This document shows positions 27,640 through 37,899 of a stretch of 64,000 nucleotides of DNA, piece after piece. Each line of letters begins with the position of its first letter. Position 1 is the stretch's first letter. Location: positions 33,685-97,684 of the forward strand of contig NZ_FNJL01000022.1 of the NCBI RefSeq assembly GCF_900104515.1, written 5' to 3'. The position numbers were made by a program, and so were the translations under genes. The stretch comes from Paracidovorax cattleyae. Its GTDB lineage: Bacteria; Pseudomonadota; Gammaproteobacteria; Burkholderiales; Burkholderiaceae_C. Under the pieces are notes generated by a model. It did no database searches. It was given only the letters and a program-made list of their open reading frames with translations, and was not told the DNA's origin.

Positions 27640-30600
27640 ATGAACGCTCCGCACCCCTGCCTGCATACCCCGCCTTTCTCAGCCTTCGCACCACGGTCCG
27701 CCACGGCCTCGCCGCTGCGCGATGCCATCACCGCAGCCTGCCGCATTCCCGAGCCGGAAGCCATCGCGCCGCTGCTGGAGGAGGCCCGCATCGGCGGCGC
27801 CGCGGCGCAGCGCGTGCATGCCCTGGCGCTGCGGCTGGCGGGGGGACTGCGCGAGCGCAAGGTCGCGGGCGGACGGGCCGGCTGGGTGCAGGGACTGCTG
27901 CAGGAGTTCGCGCTCTCCTCGCAGGAGGGCGTGGCGCTGATGTGCCTGGCCGAGGCGCTGCTGCGCATTCCCGACAGCGCCACGCGCGACGCGCTGATCC
28001 GCGACAAGATCGGCGGCGGCGACTGGGAATCGCACCTCGGCAAGAGCCCGTCGCTGTTCGTCAATGCGGCCACCTGGGGCCTGCTGCTCACCGGCAGGCT
28101 CGTGGCCACGCACAGCGAGCAGGGCCTGGGCGCAGCACTGCGCCGCATCACCGCGCGCGGCGGCGAGCCGCTGGTGCGCAAGGGGGTGGATGTGGCCATG
28201 CGCATGATGGGCGAGCAGTTCGTGACCGGCGAGACCATCGCCCAGGCGCTGGCCAACGCCCGCCCGCGCGAGGCCCAGGGCTTCCGCTACTCCTACGACA
28301 TGCTGGGCGAAGCCGCGCTCACCGCGGCCGATGCCGAGCGCTACCTGCAGTCGTACGTGGACGCGATCCATGCCATCGGCAAGGCATCGGCGGGCCGCGG
28401 CGTGTACGAGGGCCCCGGCATTTCCATCAAGCTGTCGGCCCTGCACCCGCGCTACAGCCGGGCCCAGCACGGCCGGGTGATGCAGGAACTGCATCCCCGC
28501 GTGCTGCGGCTGGCCGAACTGGCCCGCGGCTACGACATCGGCCTGAACATCGACGCGGAGGAAGCCGACCGCCTGGAGATCTCGCTGGACCTGCTGGAAG
28601 CCCTGTGCGCGGCGCCTTCGCTCGCGGGCTGGAACGGCATCGGCTTCGTGATCCAGGCCTACCAGAAGCGTTGCCCGCGCGTCATCGACCACGTGATCGA
28701 CCTGGCCCGCCGCACCGGCCACCGCCTGATGGTGCGGCTGGTCAAGGGCGCCTACTGGGACAGCGAGATCAAGCGGGCCCAGGTGGACGGGCTGGAAGAC
28801 TATCCGGTCTATACCCGCAAGGTGCACACCGACGTGTCCTACATCGCCTGCGCACGCCGGCTGCTCGCGGCGCCGGATGCCGTCTATCCGCAGTTCGCCA
28901 CGCACAATGCGCACACGCTGGCCGCGATCCACGAGCTGGCCGGTCCGGATCGCTACGCACCGGGCCAGTACGAATTCCAATGCCTGCACGGCATGGGCGA
29001 GCCGCTGTACGAGCGGGTCGTGGGTGCTGCGGGGCTGAACCGGCCCTGCCGGGTCTATGCGCCCGTCGGCACGCACGAGACGCTGCTGGCCTACCTTGTC
29101 CGCCGGCTGCTGGAGAACGGCGCCAACACCTCGTTCGTGAACCGCGTCGCCGACGCCACCCTGCCGCTGGACAGCCTCGTGGCCGACCCGGTGGCGGCCG
29201 TGGCGGCAGAGGCGGCGCCCGGACAGGCCAACCCGCGCATTCCGCTGCCGCCGATGCTGTACGGCCCGGCGCGCCGCAACTCCGCGGGGCTGGACTTGGC
29301 GAGCGAAGCGGTCCTCGCGCCGTTGGCCGATGCCCTGCAGCGCGATGCACGCCAGGCCTGGGAGGCCGCGCCGCTGCTTGCCGGGCCGGTGCAGGAGGGC
29401 CTTCGCCTGCCGGTGCGCAGCCCAGCCTGGCATGCGGATGTGGTGGGCACGGTGCAGGAGGCGCGTGCCGGCGACGTGGACCAGGCGCTGGAATGGGCGC
29501 AGGCAGCGGCCCCCGCCTGGGCCGCGACGCCGCCCACGGAACGGGCCGCTGCGCTGTGCCGCGCCGCCGACGCGCTGGAGCAGCGCACGCCCGCCCTGCT
29601 GTCGCTGCTGGTGCGCGAGGCGGGCAAGACCTGCGCGAACGCCGTGGCCGAGGTGCGCGAGGCGGTGGATTTCCTGCGTTTCTATGCGGCCCAGGTGGAG
29701 ACGCTGTTCGACACGGGCGCGGACGCATGGACGCCGCTCGGCCCCGTGGTGTGCATCAGCCCCTGGAATTTCCCGCTCGCCATCTTCATGGGACAGGTGG
29801 CGGCCGCGCTGGCTGCCGGCAACGTGGTGCTGGCCAAGCCCGCCGAGCAGACGCCGCTGGTGGCCGCCGAGGCGGTGCGCATCCTGCACGCTGCCGGTGT
29901 GCCGCGCGCGGCCCTGCAGCTGCTGCCCGGCCAGGGCGAGACCGTGGGTGCCCGGCTGGTGGGCGACGGGCGCGTGATGGGCGTGCTGTTCACCGGCTCC
30001 ACCGACGTGGCCCGCATCCTGCAGCGCAGCGTGGCGGGCCGCCTGGATGCCACCGGCCGTCCGGTGCCGCTGATCGCCGAGACGGGCGGCCAGAACGCGA
30101 TGATCGTGGACTCCTCCGCCCTGGCGGAGCAGGTGGTGGCGGACGCCGTCGCCTCGGCGTTCGACAGCGCCGGCCAGCGCTGCTCCGCACTGCGCGTGCT
30201 GTGCCTGCAGGACGACGTGGCGGACCGCGTGCTGGAGATGCTGCGCGGCGCCATGGCGGAACTGCGCATCGGCCGGCCCGACCAGCTCGCCACGGACGTG
30301 GGCCCCGTGATCGACGCCGAGGCGCGCGAGGGCATCCTGCGCCACGTGGCGGCACTGCGCGAACGTGGCCGTGCGGTGCACCAGGTGCCGGTACCGCCGC
30401 AGGCCGATGCCGGGGGTACCTACGTGCCGCCCACGCTGATCGAGCTGCAGGACCTGTCGGAACTGGAGCGCGAGGTCTTCGGCCCGGTGCTGCACGTGGT
30501 GCGCTATCCGCGCAGCGGGCTGGACACGCTGCTGGACCAGATCGCGGGCACCGGATACGGACTCACCCAGGGCCTGCACACACGCATCGACGAAACGGTG

Positions 30601-31380
30601 GAACGCGTGCTCCGCCGTGCCCGCGCGGGCAATCTCTACGTGAACCGGAACATGGTGGGCGCGGTGGTCGGCGTGCAGCCGTTCGGCGGCGAAGGCCTGT
30701 CGGGCACCGGCCCGAAGGCCGGCGGACCGCTGTACCTGCTCCGGCTGGTGGCGCAGGCGCCCGGCGGCGCTGCGCGGGCGGCCATCGACGCGATGGCGGC
30801 CCCGGACACCGGCGAAGGCGACGGGCCGGGCACCCCTGCCCCGCTGCAGGCGCTGTCGGAATGGGCGCGAGGCGCCGGCCAGGGCCCGCTCGAGTCGGCC
30901 TGCCGGCAGCTCGCCCGGGACACGCCGGCCGGCAGCCTGCGCACATTGCCCGGCCCCACGGGGGAGCGCAACCAGTACGGCGTGGCGCCGCGCGAGCGCG
31001 TTCTCTGCCTGGCCGATGCCGATGGCGACCGGCTTCTGCAGTTGGCCGCGGTGCTGGCGGTGGGCGGGCACGCCGTATGGCCGTCGGCCGCGTCCACGCT
31101 GCGCGCCAGCCTGCCGGCGGTGGTGCAGGAGCGCATCGTGCTGGTGGCGGACTGGCATGCGCCCGCGGTGGCCGTGGACGCCGTGCTGCACCATGGCAGC
31201 GAAGCGGCACTGCGGGAAGTATGCAGGGCCATGGCCGCGCGGCCCGGGCCGATCGTGGGCGTCGCGGGCCATGCGCCCGGCGATGCCGCGGTGCCGCTCG
31301 AACGCCTGGTCCTGGAGCGCGCGGTCAGCATCAATACCGCGGCGGCCGGCGGCAATGCCAGCCTGATGACCATGGAGTGA
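27640..31380 (+). CDS. putA: Bifunctional proline dehydrogenase/L-glutamate gamma-semialdehyde dehydrogenase PutA
   Basis: Oxidises proline to glutamate in two steps with substrate channelling; 1246 aa. The FAD-dependent proline dehydrogenase domain covers about residues 80-500 (GFRYSYDMLGEAALT, GISIKLSALHPRYS). The aldehyde dehydrogenase domain covers about 600-1040, with SPWNFPLAIF near 707, ETGGQNAMIV and catalytic Cys848 in SAGQRCSALR. A C-terminal ALDH-like extension ends in TAAAGGNASLM, the conserved tunnel-lid motif. The N-terminal ribbon-helix-helix repressor domain of E. coli PutA is absent, so control must come from elsewhere, most likely the divergent Lrp gene. Confidence 0.96.
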   Translation: MNAPHPCLHTPPFSAFAPRSATASPLRDAITAACRIPEPEAIAPLLEEARIGGAAAQRVHALALRLAGGLRERKVAGGRAGWVQGLLQEFALSSQEGVALMCLAEALLRIPDSATRDALIRDKIGGGDWESHLGKSPSLFVNAATWGLLLTGRLVATHSEQGLGAALRRITARGGEPLVRKGVDVAMRMMGEQFVTGETIAQALANARPREAQGFRYSYDMLGEAALTAADAERYLQSYVDAIHAIGKASAGRGVYEGPGISIKLSALHPRYSRAQHGRVMQELHPRVLRLAELARGYDIGLNIDAEEADRLEISLDLLEALCAAPSLAGWNGIGFVIQAYQKRCPRVIDHVIDLARRTGHRLMVRLVKGAYWDSEIKRAQVDGLEDYPVYTRKVHTDVSYIACARRLLAAPDAVYPQFATHNAHTLAAIHELAGPDRYAPGQYEFQCLHGMGEPLYERVVGAAGLNRPCRVYAPVGTHETLLAYLVRRLLENGANTSFVNRVADATLPLDSLVADPVAAVAAEAAPGQANPRIPLPPMLYGPARRNSAGLDLASEAVLAPLADALQRDARQAWEAAPLLAGPVQEGLRLPVRSPAWHADVVGTVQEARAGDVDQALEWAQAAAPAWAATPPTERAAALCRAADALEQRTPALLSLLVREAGKTCANAVAEVREAVDFLRFYAAQVETLFDTGADAWTPLGPVVCISPWNFPLAIFMGQVAAALAAGNVVLAKPAEQTPLVAAEAVRILHAAGVPRAALQLLPGQGETVGARLVGDGRVMGVLFTGSTDVARILQRSVAGRLDATGRPVPLIAETGGQNAMIVDSSALAEQVVADAVASAFDSAGQRCSALRVLCLQDDVADRVLEMLRGAMAELRIGRPDQLATDVGPVIDAEAREGILRHVAALRERGRAVHQVPVPPQADAGGTYVPPTLIELQDLSELEREVFGPVLHVVRYPRSGLDTLLDQIAGTGYGLTQGLHTRIDETVERVLRRARAGNLYVNRNMVGAVVGVQPFGGEGLSGTGPKAGGPLYLLRLVAQAPGGAARAAIDAMAAPDTGEGDGPGTPAPLQALSEWARGAGQGPLESACRQLARDTPAGSLRTLPGPTGERNQYGVAPRERVLCLADADGDRLLQLAAVLAVGGHAVWPSAASTLRASLPAVVQERIVLVADWHAPAVAVDAVLHHGSEAALREVCRAMAARPGPIVGVAGHAPGDAAVPLERLVLERAVSINTAAAGGNASLMTME

Positions 31381-31403
31381 GCGTCGGCAGGCCGGGGCAC
31401 GTC

Positions 31404-32120
31404 TCAGCCTTCCGCCGGTACCGCCCGCACCATGCCGCGCATGACATGCACCACCTGGGGCTGGTCCACCAGCACGCAGGGCTTGCCGGTACGGCGGCAG
31501 TGGTCCTGCACGCGCCAATAGTCGTCGTGGCCCACGCAACCGGTCTGGCAGATCACGAAATCCGCTGCCCGGAGGCTGGCCTCCAAAGCCGCCGCGTCGC
31601 CGGGCAGGCTGGACGCCGCACCGGCCTGCCCGGCATCGCCGGGAGCGGAGGATTCTCCGGCACCGAAAGGCCGCGCCACCAGCGCCCCGCCCGGTCCGCG
31701 CGCGACGCACACCACCGCATGCGGAGGCGGCAAAGGCGGCGGCGCCCGTTCGGCCGCGCCCGTCGCCGCTCCAGCGGCAGGGGCCGCATCGGCCCGCGTG
31801 GCGGCGCGCCATTGCCAGTGCAGCACTTCCCGCATCAGGCCCTGCAGCCGCTGCGTGAGCCCCTCCACCTGCCGGGCCAGGACCCGGCGGCGGCGCAGGC
31901 CGGGCAGCGCCTCGTCCTGCCGGCGCCGGTCTTCCTGCACATAGGCGAGTGCCGTCTCCGCAACGAGGGCGCGCGCCCGCAGCCTCACCACCTCGGCCTG
32001 CAGGGCCTCGATCTGCCGCGCCTGCTCTGCCAGGTCACGGCTGCAGCGGCGCTGCGCGCGCCCATACTCCGCCAGCAGTGCGCGGTGCTCATCCAGCACC
32101 GGTCCGGGAAAACCTTCCAT
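31404..32120 (-). CDS. DUF2325 domain protein with coiled coil
   Basis: A 238-aa protein. Residues 5-115 form a charged coiled coil. A low-complexity Ala/Pro/Gly stretch follows, then a C-terminal DUF2325 domain (about 175-230) with QTGCVGHDDYWRVQDHC and GKPCVLVDQP. The role of DUF2325 is unknown. GGAGGG lies seven bases before the ATG at 32120. A strong Fur box lies 65-80 bases upstream and also serves a plus-strand promoter, so iron control in both directions is plausible. It is convergent with putA. Confidence 0.8.
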   Translation of the reverse strand: MEGFPGPVLDEHRALLAEYGRAQRRCSRDLAEQARQIEALQAEVVRLRARALVAETALAYVQEDRRRQDEALPGLRRRRVLARQVEGLTQRLQGLMREVLHWQWRAATRADAAPAAGAATGAAERAPPPLPPPHAVVCVARGPGGALVARPFGAGESSAPGDAGQAGAASSLPGDAAALEASLRAADFVICQTGCVGHDDYWRVQDHCRRTGKPCVLVDQPQVVHVMRGMVRAVPAEG

Positions 32121-32183
32121 GCGATGTCCCTCCAGAAGGCATGGCCGGTAGCCATGGCAATGACCATCCGGCAAAAGAATGTA

Positions 32184-32213
32184 TTGATAAGCATTCTCAT
32201 TTAATGCTACACT
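32184..32213 (+). promoter_or_regulatory. Fur box with promoter for the second RNA copy
   Basis: TGATAAGCATTCTCA (32185-32199) matches the Fur consensus TGATAATnATTATCA at 12 of 14 defined positions. It overlaps a plus-strand promoter TTGATA (32184-32189), 18-base spacer, TACACT (32208-32213), pointing to the RNA element 50 bases on. The same box is also well placed for the minus-strand DUF2325 gene. Confidence 0.75.
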
Positions 32214-32219
32214 GACGTC

Positions 32220-32355
32220 AATCGCTGCCCGCACTGCACAGCCGGTGCGGCAGCCGCCCAGACAGGTTTCATCGTGGGGCGACTCCGGACCTTCACCAGG
32301 TCCCATGGGTCGTTTTTGCCAGCCAACGGTTTGCCCGCGTAGCCAGGCTTTTTTT
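32220..32355 (+). ncRNA. Candidate Fur-regulated small RNA (copy 2 of the hemP 3' element)
   Basis: A stand-alone transcript of roughly 135 bases is predicted from a start near 32220 to the seven-T run at 32349-32355. Its last 92 bases (32264-32355) repeat the element found after hemP. The first hairpin is kept although the loop differs: inner stem GGACCT/AGGTCC here against GGACCG/CGGTCC in copy 1, a compensatory change. The block GCCAGCCAACGGTT and the 3' end CGCGTAGCCAGGC are unchanged. No open frame of note is present. A Fur-repressed sRNA acting like RyhB or PrrF is the simplest reading (inference). Confidence 0.6.
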
Positions 32356-32373
32356 GCGATGCCCTGTCGAGGA

Positions 32374-33399
32374 TCACATGGTGCCGCTGCCGCGCCGCAG
32401 CAGCACGATCACGAAACACGCCCCCAGCCCCGAGGTCACGATGCCCACGGGCAGTTCCTGCGCGCCCAGCAGCGACCGGGCCGCGAGGTCGCTGGCCAGC
32501 AGCAGCGCGGCGCCCAAGGCCGCGGCCGCCACGGAGGATGGGCGGTGCAGCGGACCGGCCATGCGGCGCGCCAGGTGGGGCACCATGAGTCCGACGAATC
32601 CGATCAGGCCGGAAAGCGCCACGCAGCAGGCGGTGGCGAAGGCCGCGACCAAGAAGGCCTGGCGGCGCAGCCGCTGCGGCTCCACGCCGAGGCTGTGGGC
32701 GGTGTCGTCGCCCGCCAGCAGCGCATCGAGCGCCCGGTGGCGCCGCGCGATGAACAGCGCCGGCACCAGCAGCCCGGCGCCGGCCAGCCAGAGGTTGTCC
32801 CAGCGGGCGAGGCCCAGCCCGCCCAGCGACCAGAACACGATGGAATGCGCGGCGCGCTGGTCGCCCGCAAAGATCAGCGCATGGGTCAGGGCCCCGAAGA
32901 GGAACGACACCGACACGCCGGCCAGCACGATGCGCGCGGGCCCCTGCCCCTGGCCGCCCTGCACGATCAGCAGCACGGCCGCGGCGGCGACCAGCGCTCC
33001 CGCGAACGTGGCCAGCGGCAGCGTCCACAGGCCCGGCGCGCTTCCGGCCAGGGTGATGACCGCCACCGCGCCGGCGGACGCCCCGGACGACAGCCCGAAG
33101 AGGAACGGGTCGGCCAGGTCGTTGCGCGTCGTGGTCTGCAGCAGGCACCCCACGAGGGCGAGCGCCGCGCCCACGGCCATGGAGAGCAGGACGCGCGGCA
33201 GGCGCAGGTCGCGCACGATGGCCTGCGCCATGCCGCCGGGGCCTTCGGGCGCGCCGGCGCCCAGCGCGGAAAACACGTCCTGCCAGCCGACCTCCACACC
33301 GCCGGACTTGAGCGACAGCAGGGCCATCGCCGCGAGCGCCAGCAACAGCCCCAGCAGGCCGGCCATCCAGCGCCGCGGGCGCGCCGCCGGCGCGTTCAC
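32374..33399 (-). CDS. FecCD-family ABC transporter permease (iron-chelate/cobalamin type)
   Basis: Inner-membrane permease of 341 aa with about ten helices. FecCD/BtuC motifs are visible: LPRVLLSMAVGAALALVGCLLQTTTRN near residue 70, DLADPFLFGLSSGA, and GLIGFVGLMVPHLARRM near 290, the loop that contacts the ATPase. It overlaps the binding-protein gene by an ATGA-type junction and is the last gene of the TonB receptor/ABC operon. A single permease gene implies a homodimer. Confidence 0.92.
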   Translation of the reverse strand: MNAPAARPRRWMAGLLGLLLALAAMALLSLKSGGVEVGWQDVFSALGAGAPEGPGGMAQAIVRDLRLPRVLLSMAVGAALALVGCLLQTTTRNDLADPFLFGLSSGASAGAVAVITLAGSAPGLWTLPLATFAGALVAAAAVLLIVQGGQGQGPARIVLAGVSVSFLFGALTHALIFAGDQRAAHSIVFWSLGGLGLARWDNLWLAGAGLLVPALFIARRHRALDALLAGDDTAHSLGVEPQRLRRQAFLVAAFATACCVALSGLIGFVGLMVPHLARRMAGPLHRPSSVAAAALGAALLLASDLAARSLLGAQELPVGIVTSGLGACFVIVLLRRGSGTM

Positions 33400-34381
33400 C
33401 GAACGCCCCGCAGCGCCCGCGCGATCTTCTCGATCGCCCCGATGTTGGCCGGCCCCGGCGTGAGCTCGGCATAGCGCAGCACGATGAAGCGCCCTTCGCG
33501 CACGGCGTCCGTGAGGCGCATGGCGGGATGCTCCCGCAGCACGCGTTCCAGATGGTCCGGCCCCTGCCCGTTCTGGTAGTCGAGCAGGATCACGAACTGC
33601 GGATTGCGCTGCGCCACGGCCTCCCAGGTGGCGGTGCCCCAGCTCATGGGCAGGTCGTCCAGCACATTGCGACCGCCCGCGGCATCGATGAGCGCGGTGG
33701 GCATGGCGGCCCGGCCGGCGGTGAAGGGCTTGTCCTCGCCGGAGTCATAGACGAAGACGCCGGGCCGGCGCTCCAGCGCGGGAAGGTTGGCCGCAGCCAC
33801 CCGCGCGCGCCAGCCTTCCACGAGGCGCTGCGCCTCGGCGGTGCGGCCGAACACCCGGCCCAGGCGCACCATGTCGCCATAGAGCAGGCCCATGGTCGCG
33901 CGGGGCTTGTCGGCCTGGTTCTGCGCGCAGCTTTCGGTCAGCACCAGCGTCTGGATACCGCGCCGCGCGAGCGTGGCGGGGGTCACCTCGCCGCCGGGCT
34001 GCATGCCGTAGTACCAGCCTGCGAAAAACAGTTCCGGCCGCGCCGCGACCAGCGTTTCCATCGTGGGGTATCTGGGCGCCAGTTCAGGTACGCCATCGAG
34101 CGTGCGCAGCAGCGCCTCGCCCGTCTGCTTGTACCAGCCGGTGATGCCCGTCACGCCGACCAGCGCCGGGCGCAGGCCGAGGGCGAGGGCCATTTCGGTC
34201 ATGTTCAGGTCGTGCACGACCAGCCGGCGCGGAGGCCGCTCGATGCGCAGCGGCTCCCCGCAGTTGGACACAGTCACGGGGAAGGCGGCGCCGGCATCCG
34301 GCGGGGCGGCTCCTGCCGCCGCGGCGACTTGTGCCAGCGCCATGGACAGCGCCACCCCTGCAATCCGGTGCCACCTGCCCG

Positions 34382-34385
<4 letters not shown>
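33396..34385 (-). CDS. Periplasmic metal-chelate-binding protein (FecB/BtuF-like)
   Basis: Solute receptor of the ABC importer, 329 aa. A signal peptide ends near residue 25 (AAGAA). It has the type III binding-protein layout: PRRLVVHDLNMTEMALALGL at the N-lobe, METLVAARPELFFAGWYYG, and a C-lobe with PMSWGTATWEAVAQRNPQFVILL. The start ATG at 34385 overlaps the ATPase stop by four bases, so an upstream open frame can be ignored. The ligand could be a ferric siderophore, corrinoid or other metal chelate. Confidence 0.88.
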
Positions 34386-35155
<770 letters not shown>

Positions 35156-35169
35156 GCCGCCGCCCGCGA

Positions 35170-37383
35170 TCAGAGCGTCCAGCGCAGGGCCAGCTCGAAA
35201 CTGCGCGGCGCGCCGAGCAGGATCTGGTCCGGGTAGAAGGGATCCGCCCACGCGGCATAGACCTTGTTGGCCAGGTTGCGGCCCCGCAGGGTGAGCTGGG
35301 TGCCCGGGGCCACGTCCACGCTCCAGGCCGCATCGATCACGCGGTAGGCCGACAGGCGGACCGTGTTGGCGTCGCTATGGAAGCGCTCGCCCACGTGCCG
35401 CAACGAGGCCGAGACCTGCATCGGCAGGCCCGCATGGAAGCGGTAGGTCGCGCCCACGCTGGCCATCACCTTCGGGGTATTGGGGGGCGTGTTGCCGGAG
35501 AAGGAGGTGCCATTGGCCAGCACGAAATCGTCGTAGCGCGCGCGGTTGACGGCGAGCTGCGCCCAGGCGCTCCAGGCGGCCGCGGGCCGCAGCGCCAGGG
35601 ACAGCTCCGCGCCACGCGACTGCAGCGCACCGGCGCGCGCCAGCGATTGCCCGCCCTGCCCTGCATAGACATTGCGGCGTTCGGCGTCGTAGAGCGCCAG
35701 CGTCCATTCGCCGCGGTCCTGCCAGAAGCCCTGCTTCACGCCCACCTCGGCGTTGCGCGCCCGGGTGAGCTCCAGCGGCTGGGCGGGGCCGAGCAGGAAG
35801 ATGTTGTTGGCGGCCACGTCGGCGCCCGTCGCGGCCTGGGCATACAGCAGGGTGCCCGCTGCGGGTTCCCAGGTCAGGCCCAGCCGGCCGGTGGTCGGGT
35901 GCCAGGTCTTGCCGTAGGGAAAACCGCGCCGCGCCGCGCCGGCCGCGTCGGTGGAAGTTCGGTCGAGCTCGATCGATTCGTGCCGCAGCCCTGCGATAAG
36001 GGCCACGGCGGGTGTGATGCGCAGCCGGTCTTCCAGCGCGACCGCCGCATTGCGCAACTGCGTGGTCTGCCGCTGCTGCACCAGCGGGCCGTAGAAGCCG
36101 CGGTCGGGCGCAATCAGCGACACGCTGTCGCCGGGGAAGTTGGCGGCACCGGGGCGGTCCAGGTCCGTATCGCTCAGCTCCAGCGCGGCGACGAAGCGGT
36201 TCTCCCGGCCCGCGAGGCGGCCGTCCCACTGCACTTCGGTCTTGTTGCCGGTCGTGGTCTGGTCCTGCGCCACGAAGAAACGCTCGCGGTCCACCAGGCC
36301 CGTGCCGGTATTGAACGCGAGCACCTCGTTGTTCAGCCACGAGCGCGTGGCGGTGTAGCGGTAGAACTGGCTGCGCAGCGTCCAGGCCGCGTCGATGCGC
36401 CAGTCCACGCCCGTGCGCAGCCAGGTCTCGCGCGCTTCGTTGCGGTTGTCGAGCACGTTGTAGTTCGTGCGCAGCGTGCGGCGGTCGATGGCCACCGGTG
36501 CGAGCACGCTGCCGTTGAAGCCCGAGGCATAGGTGCCGGACACCACGCCCGGCTGCGCCTGGATGCCCGGCGCCGACGCGGAGACCAGGGGCGTGCCCCA
36601 GTACGGATGGCCGCGGTCGCGCTGCACTTCGGCCGCGACGAACAGCTTGAGCCCCGGCTGCAGGTACCAGTCCAGGCCGCCCGACAGGTGCCACAGGCGC
36701 TGGCCCGTGTCCCGCACGAAGCCGTCATTGTCCGAACCGCTCGCGTCGATGCGGAAATCGACATCCTTCCAGGCCGTGGTGCCGCCGGTGCCGACGGACA
36801 GGCGCCGCTCGCCGAAGGAGCCGGCCGCTGCGGTCACCTCGGTCTCGACCGGGCCGCGGTGCGGGGCGCGGGTGACGAAGTTCACCGCACCGCCGGCAGC
36901 GCCCTCGCCCGACATCAGCGACGCGGGCCCCTTGAGGAACTCCACGCGCTCGAGGTTCGCCGTACCCATCACGCGCGAAGTCATGTTCGGCGGGCCGATC
37001 TTGATGCCGTTGTAGAGGGTGTTGATCTGGCTGTTGGCGAAGCCGCGCATGGAAAACGCGGCCGGCTCTGCCGGGAAATCCCCCGCCAGCACGCCCACTG
37101 CGGCCTGCGCGGCCTCCGATACCGTGCGCAGCCCGCGTTCGGCCAGCATCTCGCGCGGCACCACGTCGATGGAGGCCGGGGTCTCGCGCACGGTCAGCCC
37201 CAGCCGAGAAGCCGCGGCGGCAGGCTGCGCGAGGCGCGGCGTTTCGGCGCGCTCGCGCACCTCCACCGGCGGCAACGCGGCGGACGATGGATCGGAAGCA
37301 GACGGCTGCGCCATGGCAGCCACGGGCACGGAACCCAGCAGGACAGCCCACACGCGGGACCCGGAGACGGAACAGAGAGGCAT
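35170..37383 (-). CDS. TonB-dependent siderophore-type receptor
   Basis: Outer-membrane receptor, 737 aa from the ATG at 37383; a GTG nine codons upstream is an alternative. A signal peptide ends at AMAQ. The plug domain (about residues 45-165) includes RETPASIDVVPREML, SMRGFANSQINTLYNG and VEFLKGPASLMSGEGAAGG. The rest is a 22-strand barrel ending in a terminal aromatic motif (ELALRWTL), with TonB-box-like residues near the N-terminus. No STN signalling extension is seen. It is the first gene of a receptor-ATPase-binding protein-permease operon. No Fur box lies upstream; a different palindrome does. Confidence 0.9.
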   Translation of the reverse strand: MPLCSVSGSRVWAVLLGSVPVAAMAQPSASDPSSAALPPVEVRERAETPRLAQPAAAASRLGLTVRETPASIDVVPREMLAERGLRTVSEAAQAAVGVLAGDFPAEPAAFSMRGFANSQINTLYNGIKIGPPNMTSRVMGTANLERVEFLKGPASLMSGEGAAGGAVNFVTRAPHRGPVETEVTAAAGSFGERRLSVGTGGTTAWKDVDFRIDASGSDNDGFVRDTGQRLWHLSGGLDWYLQPGLKLFVAAEVQRDRGHPYWGTPLVSASAPGIQAQPGVVSGTYASGFNGSVLAPVAIDRRTLRTNYNVLDNRNEARETWLRTGVDWRIDAAWTLRSQFYRYTATRSWLNNEVLAFNTGTGLVDRERFFVAQDQTTTGNKTEVQWDGRLAGRENRFVAALELSDTDLDRPGAANFPGDSVSLIAPDRGFYGPLVQQRQTTQLRNAAVALEDRLRITPAVALIAGLRHESIELDRTSTDAAGAARRGFPYGKTWHPTTGRLGLTWEPAAGTLLYAQAATGADVAANNIFLLGPAQPLELTRARNAEVGVKQGFWQDRGEWTLALYDAERRNVYAGQGGQSLARAGALQSRGAELSLALRPAAAWSAWAQLAVNRARYDDFVLANGTSFSGNTPPNTPKVMASVGATYRFHAGLPMQVSASLRHVGERFHSDANTVRLSAYRVIDAAWSVDVAPGTQLTLRGRNLANKVYAAWADPFYPDQILLGAPRSFELALRWTL

Positions 37384-37434
37384 GGAATATTGTCGGCGAC
37401 GCGCGGGCACGAACCGCCGTGCCGCTGTCGCCGA

Positions 37435-37461
37435 TGTTAACGCAATCGTGTTGCATTAACA
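37435..37461 (-). promoter_or_regulatory. Palindromic operator upstream of the TonB receptor
   Basis: TGTTAACGCAA (37435-37445), spacer TCGTG, TTGCATTAACA (37451-37461): 11-base arms with one mismatch, about 50 bases before the receptor start. It does not match the Fur consensus. A metal-responsive repressor of another type, such as a Zur-like protein, is a reasonable guess but unproven. Confidence 0.45.
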
Positions 37462-37485
37462 AAATTCATGGCCCCATGCAGCGCG

Positions 37486-37871
37486 TCAGATGCAGGTCGA
37501 TGCCAGTCCGCCATCCACGGGCAGGTTCACTCCGCCCACCCAGCGCGCCGCGTCGCTGCACAGGAAGGCGATCACGGCCGCCACTTCGTCGCCGAGGATC
37601 GGCGTCATCACCGGGCCGGGCGCCACGCAGTTCATGCGCACGCCGCGCTCCATGAACACCTGCTGCGACCGGGTCAGCGTCCAGACGATCAGCGCCTCCT
37701 TGAAGTACTGATAGCAGGTTTCCTGGGGCACGGGGTGCTCCGCGTGAGCGCCGGATCGTTGCGGTCGATGCCGATGACCCGGGCGCCCTGCCCCCGCAGC
37801 AGCTTGGCGGTGTCGCTGCCGATGCCGGAGCTCACGCCCGTGATGACGATGGTCCTGCCATGGAATTGCAT
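37486..37871 (-). pseudogene. Decayed coniferyl-alcohol dehydrogenase-like SDR gene
   Basis: The first 43 codons (from ATG 37871) match the N-terminus of CalA-type short-chain dehydrogenases, with the cofactor motif TGVSSGIG. After DRNDPALT the frame continues as nonsense. A second frame (37486-37739) resumes at PQETCYQYFKEALIVW and runs to NLPVDGGLAST. About 100 central residues, including the active-site Ser/Tyr region, are missing, and a second gap of about 25 residues follows GPVMTPIL. Both halves agree with known CalA proteins end to end, so this is one gene broken by deletions. Confidence 0.8.
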
Positions 37872-37899
37872 GGTGTCTGTCTCCTGGTCGTTATGGCGG

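Noticed and set aside
27591..32204. Two more very long frames over putA (27591-32204 plus, 27679-31812 minus)
   Set aside because: Low-complexity Arg/Gly/Ala translations; the putA frame carries all conserved motifs.
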